The translations under genes and the position numbers were made by a program. 63,815 nucleotides of DNA from an uncultured Coprococcus sp. (lineage in GTDB: Bacteria > Bacillota > Clostridia > Lachnospirales > Lachnospiraceae), in the NCBI GenBank assembly GCA_934247115.1, contig CAKQIY010000012.1:1-63815 (forward strand), in the 5' to 3' direction. Of this stretch, positions 42,812 through 51,672 are shown in pieces (the first letter of the stretch is position 1; each line of letters opens with the position of its first letter). The notes beneath the pieces are model-generated. The model saw nothing but the letters and a program-made list of their open reading frames with translations. It ran no database searches and had not been told where the DNA came from.

Positions 42812-43141
42812 ATGGTCATTGACGATAAGTTCTATGTCGGTGGAGCCCGTGACAGACAGATCATCAGAATGGTCAGGGGAATAAGAAGATTCCACAGAGT
42901 TAAATATATACCAGGAGTGTTTGTTGTAACACTGCCCCTGTTTGATGACGGGATTCTTGAGATATATGAGCTCAACGAATTCAGACAGAAGGTGTACAGG
43001 GATATGTCTGATTCAATACATATAGTCGGTGCTGCACCATCCAGACAGCAGGCTGTACGACTTGTCAGAGATATTATTGATGATATATATATAAAGACCG
43101 GAGATGTGGATGTGAAGGGCTTTTTTGCCAATCATGGATAG
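42812..43141 (+). CDS. uncharacterised protein (109 aa)
   Basis: A small soluble mixed alpha/beta protein with several basic residues (DRQIIRMVRGIRRFHRVKY) and a C-terminal helix (SRQQAVRLVRDIIDDIYIK). No known domain is recognised. AGGTGA at 42801-42806 supports ATG 42812; the longer form from GTG 42803 would overlap the ribosome site. It is located between the 472-residue protein and the DUF2953 gene, with a 24-base gap to the latter. Confidence 0.7.
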   Translation: MVIDDKFYVGGARDRQIIRMVRGIRRFHRVKYIPGVFVVTLPLFDDGILEIYELNEFRQKVYRDMSDSIHIVGAAPSRQQAVRLVRDIIDDIYIKTGDVDVKGFFANHG

Positions 43142-43165
43142 AAAACAGGTCTAAGGGGATGGAGT

Positions 43166-44050
43166 ATGCATATAGTTTTGTTGATATTGAAGATACTGCT
43201 TATAGCTGTGCTGGTGATAGTGGGTCTTGTGATAGTACTTGCACTCCTTGTTCTGCTGGTGCCAGTCAGATATAAAGCATATGTCAGAAAGCTGGATGAT
43301 ATATGGGCTAAGCTGACAGCCAGATGGCTTGGATTTGTTCTGTGCTTTAAGGTCACATATGATCAGACGGATGGGCTGGCCTACAAATTACGTCTATTCG
43401 GTGGAACGTTGCTTAGCAGTGATAGCACAGAATCACGCGGCGTGAAGGAGAATAGAAATTCGGCAGATATTGGTCCATCACCTGTGGGGGGGAATGACGG
43501 CTTTGCAGATGAATTTCCGTCAGCAGCGTATGATGACAGGGAATTTCTTCTTAAGGATGATGAATTTTTGGAGAAGCCTGAAGGTATATTCCGAAGGCTG
43601 GGACAAAAGATTGATTCCATTGGCAGAATGATCGTAGAACAATTTAAAGATCTGTCAGAGAAATTTGCTGGTCTGAAAAAGAAAAAAGATGGCTATACTA
43701 AGCTTATGAATAATGTCAGAACCAAAGAAGCGATAAGAGTGGTAAAAGGCCAGCTTATAGTATTGTTGAAACACCTTAAGCCTACACGTCTGAAAGGCCA
43801 GATAGTGTATGGCGCAGGTGATCCTGCGGATACGGGACAGCATCTGGGCTACATGAGCGTGCTGTTCCCGCTGTATTACGATCATATAGATATAACACCT
43901 GATTTTTCGGAGAAGAGACTTGAGGGAGATATCATGATCAAAGGCCGTATCAGGCTGTGGACAGTGGGGTGGTGTGTTCTCAAGGTAATATGGAACAAGA
44001 ATGTAAAAATAACAATATCACGTTATAAGAAGATTTCGGGAGGAAGTTGA
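43166..44050 (+). CDS. DUF2953 (YtfI-like) membrane-anchored protein (294 aa)
   Basis: One N-terminal TM segment (LLILKILLIAVLVIVGLVIV and on) is followed by VPVRYKAYVRK and a long soluble part, ending in GQIVYGAGDPADTGQHLGYMSVLFPLYYDHIDITPDFSEK (read as two adjacent blocks), the conserved core of DUF2953. In spore formers this family (YtfI) is encoded directly upstream of YtfJ/GerW, as here with a 1-base gap. It is presumed to act in the forespore or spore envelope; direct function is not known. Confidence 0.85.
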   Translation: MHIVLLILKILLIAVLVIVGLVIVLALLVLLVPVRYKAYVRKLDDIWAKLTARWLGFVLCFKVTYDQTDGLAYKLRLFGGTLLSSDSTESRGVKENRNSADIGPSPVGGNDGFADEFPSAAYDDREFLLKDDEFLEKPEGIFRRLGQKIDSIGRMIVEQFKDLSEKFAGLKKKKDGYTKLMNNVRTKEAIRVVKGQLIVLLKHLKPTRLKGQIVYGAGDPADTGQHLGYMSVLFPLYYDHIDITPDFSEKRLEGDIMIKGRIRLWTVGWCVLKVIWNKNVKITISRYKKISGGS

Positions 44051-44051
44051 C

Positions 44052-44468
44052 ATGGCAAATAATAATATCGAAGGAACACTTAGTACCCTGTTCAATGGCA
44101 TGGATGGGTTCATATCGTCCAAATCAGTGGTAGGTGAACCGGTATATGTTGGAGACACGATAATAATCCCTCTTGTTGATGTGAATTTCGGCATGGCTGC
44201 CGGGGCTTTCAATAAACAGGATGGCAACAAGGCTGCGGGGGGGATTGGAGCCAAGATGAGTCCATCTGCGGTGTTGGTTATATCAAATGGAAGTACCAGA
44301 CTTGTTAATCTCAAGAATCAGGATGCGGTGACCAAGATTATAGATATGGCACCGGAGGTCATTGATAAGGTGGTAGGGCTGTTCAAAAAGAATAAGACAG
44401 ATGAGGAGAATGCAGTGGATCAGGCCATAGATGAGATGGCCCAATCGGAGAATACAGAGACCGAATAG
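44052..44468 (+). CDS. ytfJ: GerW/YtfJ family sporulation protein (138 aa)
   Basis: Matches the GerW family: N-terminal IEGTLSTLFNGMDGFISSKSVVGEPVYVGDTIIIPLVDV (as successive blocks), then GFNFGMA-like VNFGMAAGAF, GGIGAKMSPSAVLVISNG and a C-terminal helix VIDKVVGLFKK. Bacillus YtfJ/GerW is a forespore protein needed for germination through GerA-type receptors. It is coupled to the upstream DUF2953 gene. Its presence suggests a sporulating ancestry. Confidence 0.93.
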   Translation: MANNNIEGTLSTLFNGMDGFISSKSVVGEPVYVGDTIIIPLVDVNFGMAAGAFNKQDGNKAAGGIGAKMSPSAVLVISNGSTRLVNLKNQDAVTKIIDMAPEVIDKVVGLFKKNKTDEENAVDQAIDEMAQSENTETE

Positions 44469-44485
44469 ACATGCATTATTACAAG

Positions 44486-44531
44486 ATCACCACATATAAT
44501 GATAGTAAATCATTATGGTGGTGATTTTTAT
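44486..44531 (+). terminator. intrinsic terminator after ytfJ
   Basis: ATCACCAC (44486-44493) plus ATAATGAT pair with ATCATTAT and GTGGTGAT (ending 44525), followed by a T-rich tract. It overlaps the start of the small frame at 44515. Confidence 0.8.
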
Positions 44532-44667
44532 TTGGAGAAAATTTAGTGGTTTTGCATTCTTTTTTACTGCGGTGGGAGTCGTTATTGGATATTTTATAAG
44601 TGGATTTGTGGAATTCCTGGTCATAGTTATTCTGCTTCTGTTGTCATATATATTTTCATGCAGATAA
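44515..44667 (+). CDS. possible 50-residue membrane protein
   Basis: A short frame too small for usual gene calling. After MVVIFIWRKFSGF come two hydrophobic stretches, AFFFTAVGVVIGYFI and FLVIVILLLLSYIF, ending SCR. The layout is like short hydrophobic proteins of clostridia. The start is doubtful: the first codons lie in the 3' arm of the terminator hairpin and no ribosome site precedes them. Confidence 0.4.
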   Translation: MVVIFIWRKFSGFAFFFTAVGVVIGYFISGFVEFLVIVILLLLSYIFSCR

Positions 44668-44699
44668 TAAGGGAAATGTAATGGGAGATTATATAAGAG

Positions 44700-44750
44700 T
44701 AAAAAAATAAGAGTGCAGATCATTGGGATCATCACTCTTATTTTTTATCA
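44700..44750. terminator. bidirectional terminator before rpmB
   Basis: AAAAAATAAGAGTG (44702-44715) pairs perfectly with CACTCTTATTTTTT (44733-44746). T tracts on both strands serve rpmB (minus) and the plus-strand transcript. Confidence 0.9.
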
Positions 44751-44778
44751 GAACTGAATCGGTGATATTATGCAAACA

Positions 44779-44964
44779 TTATGCACGCTCGACCTTACCA
44801 GATCTTAAGCAAGATGTGCAAACATAAATCTTCTTAGGTGTTCCATCAACTACAGCCTTAACAGACTTGACATTTGACTTCCACATCTTGTTTGCTCTTC
44901 TATGAGAGTGGCTCACTTTGATACCGAAATGAGCACCTTTATCACAAATTGAACATTTTGCCAT
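44779..44964 (-). CDS. rpmB: 50S ribosomal protein L28
   Basis: The 61-residue protein starts MAKCSICDKGAHFGIKVSHSH and has the zinc-type Cys pairs CSIC and CTSC (YVCTSCLRSGKVERA). It is therefore the zinc-binding form of L28. Monocistronic with its own promoter and terminator. AGGAGGTGC precedes the start on the minus strand. Confidence 0.98.
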   Translation of the reverse strand: MAKCSICDKGAHFGIKVSHSHRRANKMWKSNVKSVKAVVDGTPKKIYVCTSCLRSGKVERA

Positions 44965-45021
44965 AATAGCACCTCCTTCAATGAATAAACTAACTTACCT
45001 TCTAAGTTCACAACAAGACAT

Positions 45022-45050
45022 ATAATAGCAGATTATTTTTCTATATGCAA
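45022..45050 (-). promoter_or_regulatory. promoter of rpmB
   Basis: On the minus strand TTGCAT (45050-45045) and TATTAT (45027-45022) are 17 bases apart, about 60 bases upstream of the rpmB start. Confidence 0.7.
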
Positions 45051-45116
45051 GCACATTTTTTAATTTGTTGTAAATGCAGCAAAAAAAGGTAAAAATTCCC
45101 TGTTGTACTGGTTTCC

Positions 45117-45144
45117 TTGAATTTTTCATAGTTTATGATATAAT
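45117..45144 (+). promoter_or_regulatory. promoter of the asp23-fakA-recG operon
   Basis: TTGAAT (45117-45122) and TATAAT (45139-45144) with a 16-base spacer precede the asp23-like gene by 75 bases. Confidence 0.7.
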
Positions 45145-45219
45145 TGTAGATAATTATGTGTATAATCTGATACAAGACGATTCTTGCGGTCATGAGCTTA
45201 TATGGAAAGGAGTTAGACC

Positions 45220-45579
45220 ATGAAGGAATATATTAATGGAAACAATGGAAAAGTAAGTATAGATGAGAGCGTTGTTGCACAGGTTGCAGGACTTACAGCA
45301 CTGGATTGTTTTGGAATAGTTGGTATGGGAATAGTCAGTGTAAAGGACGGAATAGTCAAGCAGCTGCGCAGAGATAATGTATCAAGAGGTGTTAATGTAC
45401 GGTTTGATGAGAATGGTGATATAGTTATAGAACTTCATATAGTTGTTGCATATGGCGTGAGCATAAAGGCTGTCACAGATAATCTCATGCAGTCGGTTAA
45501 ATATAAAGTAGAAGACTTTACTTCATTTAAGGTAAGTCAGATCAATGTCTTTGTAGAAGACGTGAAAGTGCTTGATTAG
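45220..45579 (+). CDS. Asp23/Gls24 family protein (YloU-like, 119 aa)
   Basis: An alkaline-shock-type protein. The family core is seen in VSIDESVVAQVAGLTALDCFGIVGMG and in the C-terminal VVAYGVSIKAVTDNLMQSVKYKVEDFTSFKVSQINVFVEDV (read in shorter blocks). In Bacillus the homologue YloU is encoded next to YloV/FakA, as here with an 18-base gap. It probably acts at the membrane or in envelope homeostasis. The ribosome site AAAGGAG precedes ATG 45220. Confidence 0.93.
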   Translation: MKEYINGNNGKVSIDESVVAQVAGLTALDCFGIVGMGIVSVKDGIVKQLRRDNVSRGVNVRFDENGDIVIELHIVVAYGVSIKAVTDNLMQSVKYKVEDFTSFKVSQINVFVEDVKVLD

Positions 45580-45597
45580 TTTGGAGGATAGAGAAAA

Positions 45598-47289
45598 GTG
45601 AGTAATACGATTGATGCGCTTGCACTGAAGAAAGCATTTATTGCTGGTGCGAATAATCTTGATAAGAATAAGGAGTACATTAACGAACTGAATGTATTTC
45701 CAGTGCCGGATGGAGATACAGGTACGAATATGACACTTACAATATTATCTGCAGTCAGGGAGGTTGAGGCTGCTCCTGATGATATGAAGTCTATAGCAAA
45801 GGCAATGTCTACAGGATCACTTAGAGGAGCAAGAGGTAATTCGGGTGTTATCCTGTCACAGTTGCTCAGAGGATTCAGCAAGAAGGTGCAGGACAGCAGA
45901 ACGATAGATGTACATGATATTGCGGATGCGTTCCAGAAGGCTGTGGAGACAGCTTACAAGGCCGTAATGAAGCCGAAGGAGGGAACTATCCTCACAGTTG
46001 CCAAGGGTATTGCATCCAAAGCCAGAGAATGTGCGGATGCAGATATGTCTCTGGCGCAGTTCTGTGATGAGGTTATAGAGTACGGCGATGCTGTTCTTGA
46101 TTCAACACCAGAGATGCTGCCGGTTCTCAAGGAGGCGGGAGTTGTAGATTCTGGTGGACAGGGACTTATGGTGGTACTTAAGGGTGCTGTGGACTGTCTC
46201 ATGGGAAGAGTGACCGTTGAGCTCAGCAAGAGTACAGGAGCTGTCAATGTCACTCCATCGGCTACAGGTGCCGGCAGCGACAGTATATCGACTGCCGATA
46301 TCAAGTTTGGATATTGTACTGAGTTTATCATCAACCTTGAAAAACCATATGGTGAAGCTGAGGAGGATGATCTCAAGAGCTTTCTTGAGTCCATAGGGGA
46401 TTCCATAGTGTGTGTATCTCTGGACGATATTGTCAAGATCCATGTTCATACTAATCATCCTGGACAGGCATTTGAAAAGGGACTTACATTGGGCTATCTC
46501 ACGAACATGAAGATAGACAATATGCGTATCGAGCATCATGAGAGAGTTATCGGTCAGGCAGAACGTGAGGAAGCGGAAAAACAGGAAGAAGATAGACAGC
46601 ATAGAAAACATGAACACAGTGAACCTATGAGCAAGTACGGCTTTATAACTGTCTCCATGGGTGATGGTCTCATGACTCTGTTTGGTGAACTGGGAGCAGA
46701 CTATGTGATCGAGGGCGGACAGACAATGAATCCAAGTACTGAGGATATGCTCAATGCTATAGATAAGGTCAATGCAGAGAATATATTTATACTTCCAAAT
46801 AACAAGAACGTAGTTCTTGCAGCCAATCAAGCTGCTACACTGTGTGAGGACAAGAACATAATAGTGGTACCAACAGCGAATGCACCACAGGGAATAAGCG
46901 CTATGATAGCATTTGACAGTACTGTGGATGTGGATGAGAACAAAACATCCATGAGGGCTGCGGTGAAGAATGTGAAGAGCGGTCAGGTAACATATTCTGT
47001 GAGAGATACTTCTATTGATGGCAAGACTATCAAGGAAGGTGATATCATGGGAATCGGTGATAACGGACTTGTCAGCGTTGGCAGTGATATAGAGAATGTT
47101 ACATTTGAACTTATAGCCGACGCAGTGGATGAGAATTCGGAGGTTATAAGTATATATTATGGTGCAGATGTGACTGAAGATGCAGCCCGCAGCCTGGCGG
47201 ATCGTGTTGAGGAAGCGTATCCGGATGTGGATGTCCAGTGTTATTATGGTGGACAGCCTATATACTATTATATTGTATCTGTAGAATAG
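45598..47289 (+). CDS. fakA: fatty acid kinase catalytic subunit FakA (563 aa)
   Basis: A DAK2-domain kinase (formerly YloV) that phosphorylates fatty acids bound to FakB proteins for phospholipid synthesis. The N-terminal DAK2 domain has NVFPVPDGDTGTNMTLT, with the Asp ligands for Mg-ATP, then RGARGNSGVILSQLLRGF and DSGGQGLMVVLKG. The C-terminal FakA domain includes GFITVSMGDGLMTLFGELGADYVIEGGQTMNPST as consecutive segments. It starts at GTG 45598 with GGAGG at 45582-45586. FakB is not in this window. Confidence 0.95.
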   Translation: MSNTIDALALKKAFIAGANNLDKNKEYINELNVFPVPDGDTGTNMTLTILSAVREVEAAPDDMKSIAKAMSTGSLRGARGNSGVILSQLLRGFSKKVQDSRTIDVHDIADAFQKAVETAYKAVMKPKEGTILTVAKGIASKARECADADMSLAQFCDEVIEYGDAVLDSTPEMLPVLKEAGVVDSGGQGLMVVLKGAVDCLMGRVTVELSKSTGAVNVTPSATGAGSDSISTADIKFGYCTEFIINLEKPYGEAEEDDLKSFLESIGDSIVCVSLDDIVKIHVHTNHPGQAFEKGLTLGYLTNMKIDNMRIEHHERVIGQAEREEAEKQEEDRQHRKHEHSEPMSKYGFITVSMGDGLMTLFGELGADYVIEGGQTMNPSTEDMLNAIDKVNAENIFILPNNKNVVLAANQAATLCEDKNIIVVPTANAPQGISAMIAFDSTVDVDENKTSMRAAVKNVKSGQVTYSVRDTSIDGKTIKEGDIMGIGDNGLVSVGSDIENVTFELIADAVDENSEVISIYYGADVTEDAARSLADRVEEAYPDVDVQCYYGGQPIYYYIVSVE

Positions 47290-47332
47290 TAAAGATGTTA
47301 GAATTTTAATGCTTATTACGAGAGGTACGCGG

Positions 47333-49369
47333 ATGGAACTGAAGGACTCCATAACAACTATAAAGGGTGTGGGAGATAAAACTTCGTCGGTGTTTGCACG
47401 GCTGGGGATATATACAGTACAGGATCTTCTTCTGTATTACCCCAGAACCTATGTCACCTATGAGAATCCTGTGGATATAGATAAGCTGCAGGCGGGAAGC
47501 CGTCAGGCAGTGAGGGCTGTGATCAACAGCAGGGCGGAGATCAGAAAAATTCGCGGACTCACTCTCGTAGTGGTATATGCAAAGGATTACTCGGGGACAA
47601 TTAAGCTTACATGGTTTAATTGTCCTTTTTTACGTAATTATTTTCATATTGGACAGGAGTTTGTGTTTGTGGGTGATGTTGTCTGCAAGGGTGGAATGAT
47701 GACCATGTCACAGCCGGAATATTATATCACGCCGAAATATAACGAGCTTATGAATGTGTGGCAGCCGATATATACAGTGACAGCGGGCATATCATCCAAG
47801 ACTATCCAGAAAGCGGTCAAAGGGGCTTCAGCTGCCATCGACAGGATGCCTGATTATCTACCCCAGAATGTACGTGATGAATATGGCATAATGGATATCA
47901 GAAAGGCTGTTTCATCAATACATTTCCCACAGGATGAGCTGCATCTTAAGAGCGCAGTCAGGCGTATGGCGTTTGATGAATTCTACAGTTTTATATCCAA
48001 TATGCACAGAATAAAGAATGATACGGCATTTGTATTTAACGAGAACCGGATAGAGTGCGATGAACAGGTCAGGCTGTTTATTGAAAATCTTAAGTTCAAG
48101 CTGACGAATGCACAGATGAATGCTGTCAGGGATATGCTCTCAGATATGTCATCTGACCATGTCATGAACAGACTTGTACAGGGAGATGTGGGCTCTGGTA
48201 AGACAATTGTGGCAGCGATAGGATTGTACGCAGCGGCGGTCGCCGGATATCAGGGGGTGATCATGGCTCCCACTGAGGTGCTTGCGGTTCAGCATTTTAA
48301 GGAGCTTGGATCTCTGCTTGAACCATATGATATACATGTTGGACTGCTTACCGGATCTATGACAGCAAAAGAAAAGCGGGAGATGTGCCGGAGGATAAGA
48401 GATATGGAGGTTCAGATAGTTGTCGGAACACATGCTCTTATACAGGATAAGGTCGAATACAACAGACTTGCTCTGGTGGTCACGGATGAACAGCATCGTT
48501 TTGGAGTAAGGCAGAGAGAAAAACTTGCAGAAAAGGGTGTCAATCCACATATTCTTGTCATGAGTGCTACACCTATACCTAGGACACTGGCAATCATAAT
48601 GTATGGTGATCTGGATATATCGGTTATAGATGAGCTTCCAGCTGGGCGTATTCCTATCAAAAACTGCGTTGTTGATGAAAACTATCGCAGGACTGCCCAG
48701 AGTTTTATCATGAAGGAAGTTTCGCAGGGACATCAGGTATACATAGTGTGTCCGATGGTGGAGGCCAGTGAGGTCATGGATGATGTGGCCAATGTGACTG
48801 AGTACACAGATGAGTTGAAGAGCACAATAATGGAAAATTATGGATCTGATGTTAATATTGTGTGTCTGCATGGTAAGATGAAGGCCGATGAGAAGAACAG
48901 GATACTTGAAGATTTCACCAAAGGAAAGATAAGTATATTAGTGTCCACGACTGTTATAGAAGTGGGTATCAACAATCCGAATGCGACAGTCATGATGGTT
49001 GAAAATGCGGAACGGTTTGGTCTTGCCCAACTGCATCAGCTCAGAGGAAGAGTTGGACGTGGCAGCTTGCAGTCGTATTGTATATTCATGAGCGGCAGAA
49101 AAGATAAAGACACCATGGAGAGACTGAACGTTCTGGCAAAGTCAAATGATGGTTTTTATATCGCTGGGGAAGATCTCAAGATGAGAGGTCCCGGGGACTT
49201 CTTTGGAATCAGACAGAGCGGAGAGCTGATGTTCAGGATTGGTGATATATATAATCATGCAGATATGTTGAGAGCTGCACAGGACGTATATGATAAGTAT
49301 GGTGCGCAGATAGAAGACAGGCTTATCCAGAGTGGTGATGACAGGCTTTATACCATGCCTGTATTATAA
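47333..49369 (+). CDS. recG: ATP-dependent DNA helicase RecG (678 aa)
   Basis: The helicase that remodels stalled replication forks and Holliday junctions. The N-terminal wedge/OB domain starts IKGVGDKTSSVFARLGIYTVQDLLLYYPR. Superfamily 2 motifs follow: QGDVGSGKTIVAAIG (Walker A), APTEVLAVQHF, TDEQHRFGVRQR (DEQH box), MSATPIPRT, STTVIEVGINNPNAT and QLHQLRGRVGRG. The start is ATG 47333, after AGAGG; the open frame begins at 47309 without a site. It follows fakA, as in Bacillus. Confidence 0.97.
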   Translation: MELKDSITTIKGVGDKTSSVFARLGIYTVQDLLLYYPRTYVTYENPVDIDKLQAGSRQAVRAVINSRAEIRKIRGLTLVVVYAKDYSGTIKLTWFNCPFLRNYFHIGQEFVFVGDVVCKGGMMTMSQPEYYITPKYNELMNVWQPIYTVTAGISSKTIQKAVKGASAAIDRMPDYLPQNVRDEYGIMDIRKAVSSIHFPQDELHLKSAVRRMAFDEFYSFISNMHRIKNDTAFVFNENRIECDEQVRLFIENLKFKLTNAQMNAVRDMLSDMSSDHVMNRLVQGDVGSGKTIVAAIGLYAAAVAGYQGVIMAPTEVLAVQHFKELGSLLEPYDIHVGLLTGSMTAKEKREMCRRIRDMEVQIVVGTHALIQDKVEYNRLALVVTDEQHRFGVRQREKLAEKGVNPHILVMSATPIPRTLAIIMYGDLDISVIDELPAGRIPIKNCVVDENYRRTAQSFIMKEVSQGHQVYIVCPMVEASEVMDDVANVTEYTDELKSTIMENYGSDVNIVCLHGKMKADEKNRILEDFTKGKISILVSTTVIEVGINNPNATVMMVENAERFGLAQLHQLRGRVGRGSLQSYCIFMSGRKDKDTMERLNVLAKSNDGFYIAGEDLKMRGPGDFFGIRQSGELMFRIGDIYNHADMLRAAQDVYDKYGAQIEDRLIQSGDDRLYTMPVL

Positions 49370-49417
49370 AATTTATATGAAGGGACCCGATGTTATTGGG
49401 AGAACAGGGGGAATATT

Positions 49418-51022
49418 ATGAAGAGTAAGAAGAATAGAATCATGGTGATAGCCATAATAGTTCTGGCTATTGCTGTGGTTGTTATGGGAGGCATTATCTG
49501 GAAGATACAGAGGGGCAATGGCAGTGCGGGCACTGCGGACAGCGGCGCAGATACAGAGGCAGAAGCTGATGTTGATAAGAGTACCGATGTGGCATCAGAT
49601 AGTACAACAGAACAGAAAGAGGATAGAACTGCGGATGATGATGACCGCCAGAAGTCTGAATTCTACGCAGTTATAGGACATGACAACACCTGGGAAGCGG
49701 ATGGCAAAGCATGTGCGACTGAGAATATAGATATATACAATAAGTCGGCATCAAATGTATCTGAGTGGAAGCTGGAGATCATATATAAAGGTAAACCTGA
49801 GATAGATCAGATATGGAATGCAAAAGATAAAATAAAGGATAATACAGTGGCTCTTACGGCGATGGATTATAATGAGGAGATTGCGGCGGGGCAGAGCATC
49901 AATCTTGGGTACAATATTTCGTCGGATGATCTGGAGATAGAGGATTACATACTATATATAGATGGCACGGAATACAGAGGAAGTGATATCACACCTGCTT
50001 CGTCATCGGCTAAGAAAAAAACGGAAAAGTCGGAGGATGCTGATGATAAAAAAGTTAGCACTGGTGGTACAAAGAAAACTGGAAATGCCGCTGCAGAAAA
50101 GGGATCACCATTTGCGAATCATGGAGTGTTATCAGTGAAGAATACGGATATAATTGATAAGAATGGAGACAGGTATCAGTTAAAGGGTGTGAGCACACAT
50201 GGAATAACCTGGTTCCCTGATTATGTGAATAAAGATGCGTTTGCTACGCTCAGGGATGAGTGGGGAGCTAATCTGATCAGACTTGCCATGTATACAGATA
50301 CAGGAGACGGCTATGGTTACTGCAGTGGAGGAGATAAGAATAAGATCATGGATCTGGTGGATACGGGAGTTTCGGCTGCGTCGGAGCTGGGAATGTATGT
50401 GATAATTGACTGGCATATACTGAATGATAGTGATCCAAATACGCATATTGAAGATGCAAAGGAATTCTTTGAAGATGTATCGGCAAGATATGCCGGCAAA
50501 GGAAATGTTATATATGAGATATGTAATGAGCCTAATGGCGGAACGGACTGGAGTAGCATCAAGAAATACGCAGAGACGATCATCCCGATAATACGTGATA
50601 ATGATAAGAAAGCAATCATTATAGTTGGAACTCCTACATGGAGTCAGGATGTGGATATAGCGGCAGACGATCCGGTTGCAGGTTATGATAACATCATGTA
50701 TGCGGTGCATTTTTATGCGGCAACCCATAAGGATGACATCAGAAACAAGGTGGAAACAGCATTGTCAAAGGGACTGCCGGTGTTTGTGAGTGAGTTCAGT
50801 CTGTGTGATGCATCGGGTAATGGTGGAATTGATTACGACTCATCAGATGCATGGTTTGAACTTATAAATGACAACAATCTGAGCTATTCGTCATGGAGTC
50901 TGTGTAATAAAGCTGAGACATCAGCTCTACTCAGTCCTTCATCATCCAATACAGGAAGTTTTACAGATGATGATCTGTCTGAGACTGGACGATATATACG
51001 GGATCGTATTCAAGGAAATTAA
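49418..51022 (+). CDS. membrane-anchored GH5 cellulase with CBM2-like domain (534 aa)
   Basis: An endo-acting glycoside hydrolase, family 5. A basic start and TM anchor (about 9-29, IMVIAIIVLAIAVVVMGG) is followed by a Ser/Asp/Thr linker. Next is a CBM2-like beta domain (about 80-190) with WKLEIIYKGK, IWNAKDK and AAGQSINLGYNIS, then a second linker. The GH5 barrel (about 235-530) has LKGVSTHGITWF, the acid/base Glu371 in IYEICNEPNG and the nucleophile Glu459 in PVFVSEFSLCD. The likely substrate is beta-1,4-glucan at the cell surface. It lies 48 bases after recG but is functionally unrelated. Confidence 0.93.
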   Translation: MKSKKNRIMVIAIIVLAIAVVVMGGIIWKIQRGNGSAGTADSGADTEAEADVDKSTDVASDSTTEQKEDRTADDDDRQKSEFYAVIGHDNTWEADGKACATENIDIYNKSASNVSEWKLEIIYKGKPEIDQIWNAKDKIKDNTVALTAMDYNEEIAAGQSINLGYNISSDDLEIEDYILYIDGTEYRGSDITPASSSAKKKTEKSEDADDKKVSTGGTKKTGNAAAEKGSPFANHGVLSVKNTDIIDKNGDRYQLKGVSTHGITWFPDYVNKDAFATLRDEWGANLIRLAMYTDTGDGYGYCSGGDKNKIMDLVDTGVSAASELGMYVIIDWHILNDSDPNTHIEDAKEFFEDVSARYAGKGNVIYEICNEPNGGTDWSSIKKYAETIIPIIRDNDKKAIIIVGTPTWSQDVDIAADDPVAGYDNIMYAVHFYAATHKDDIRNKVETALSKGLPVFVSEFSLCDASGNGGIDYDSSDAWFELINDNNLSYSSWSLCNKAETSALLSPSSSNTGSFTDDDLSETGRYIRDRIQGN

Positions 51023-51105
51023 GACGTATTTTTCTTGTAATTTAGTGCGTACCGTGTTATAAAAAAACCTGTAAAATAGTCTAAAAAACATAGGAGAAAA
51101 ATAGT

Positions 51106-51672
51106 ATGAGGGTGATAGCTGGAAGTGCCAGAAGCCTGAAGCTGGTAACTGTTGATTCAATGGATACCAGACCTACAACTGACAGGATAAAGGAAACTTT
51201 GTTCAATATGCTTTCGTCTGATATACCCGGGTGCAGATTTTTGGATCTTTTCAGTGGCAGTGGTGCTATCGGGATAGAGGCGTTGAGCAGAGGTGCAGAA
51301 AGAGCTGTATTTGTGGAGAATAACCGCAAGGCGCTGGAGTGTATACGTAAGAATCTCAAGTTTACAAAGCTTGATGCAAGAGCGCAGGTTATTTCCGCTG
51401 ATGCAGAGAGTGTCATTGGTACTCTTGAGAGGCAGGCGGATGTGTTTGATATTATATTCATGGATCCTCCGTATGGAAGGCTGCTGGAAAAAACGGTTTT
51501 GGAGAGATTGTCGCGTTCGTCTATCGTAGATGACAATACGGTGATCATAGTGGAATCGGATCTTGATACAGAATATGAATATCTTGATCCGCTTGGCTTT
51601 GAAGCATATAAGGTCAAGAAATATAAGACGAATAAACATACATTTATATATAGGAGACTTGAAGATGAGTAG
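51106..51672 (+). CDS. rsmD: 16S rRNA (guanine(966)-N(2))-methyltransferase RsmD (188 aa)
   Basis: Class I SAM methyltransferase acting on G966 of 16S rRNA. MRVIAGSARSLKL and TRPTTDRIKETLFNML are family signatures. Motif I is FLDLFSGSGAIGIEALSRGA and the catalytic motif IV is FMDPPYGR. The last 8 bases overlap the coaD start, so the two are coupled, the same pair as ylbH-coaD in Bacillus. Confidence 0.96.
   Translation: MRVIAGSARSLKLVTVDSMDTRPTTDRIKETLFNMLSSDIPGCRFLDLFSGSGAIGIEALSRGAERAVFVENNRKALECIRKNLKFTKLDARAQVISADAESVIGTLERQADVFDIIFMDPPYGRLLEKTVLERLSRSSIVDDNTVIIVESDLDTEYEYLDPLGFEAYKVKKYKTNKHTFIYRRLEDE

Noticed and set aside
46102..47352. 416-codon minus-strand frame opposite fakA
   Set aside because: Shadow of a well-supported gene; its translation is rich in Ile, His and Cys runs with no domain or ribosome site.
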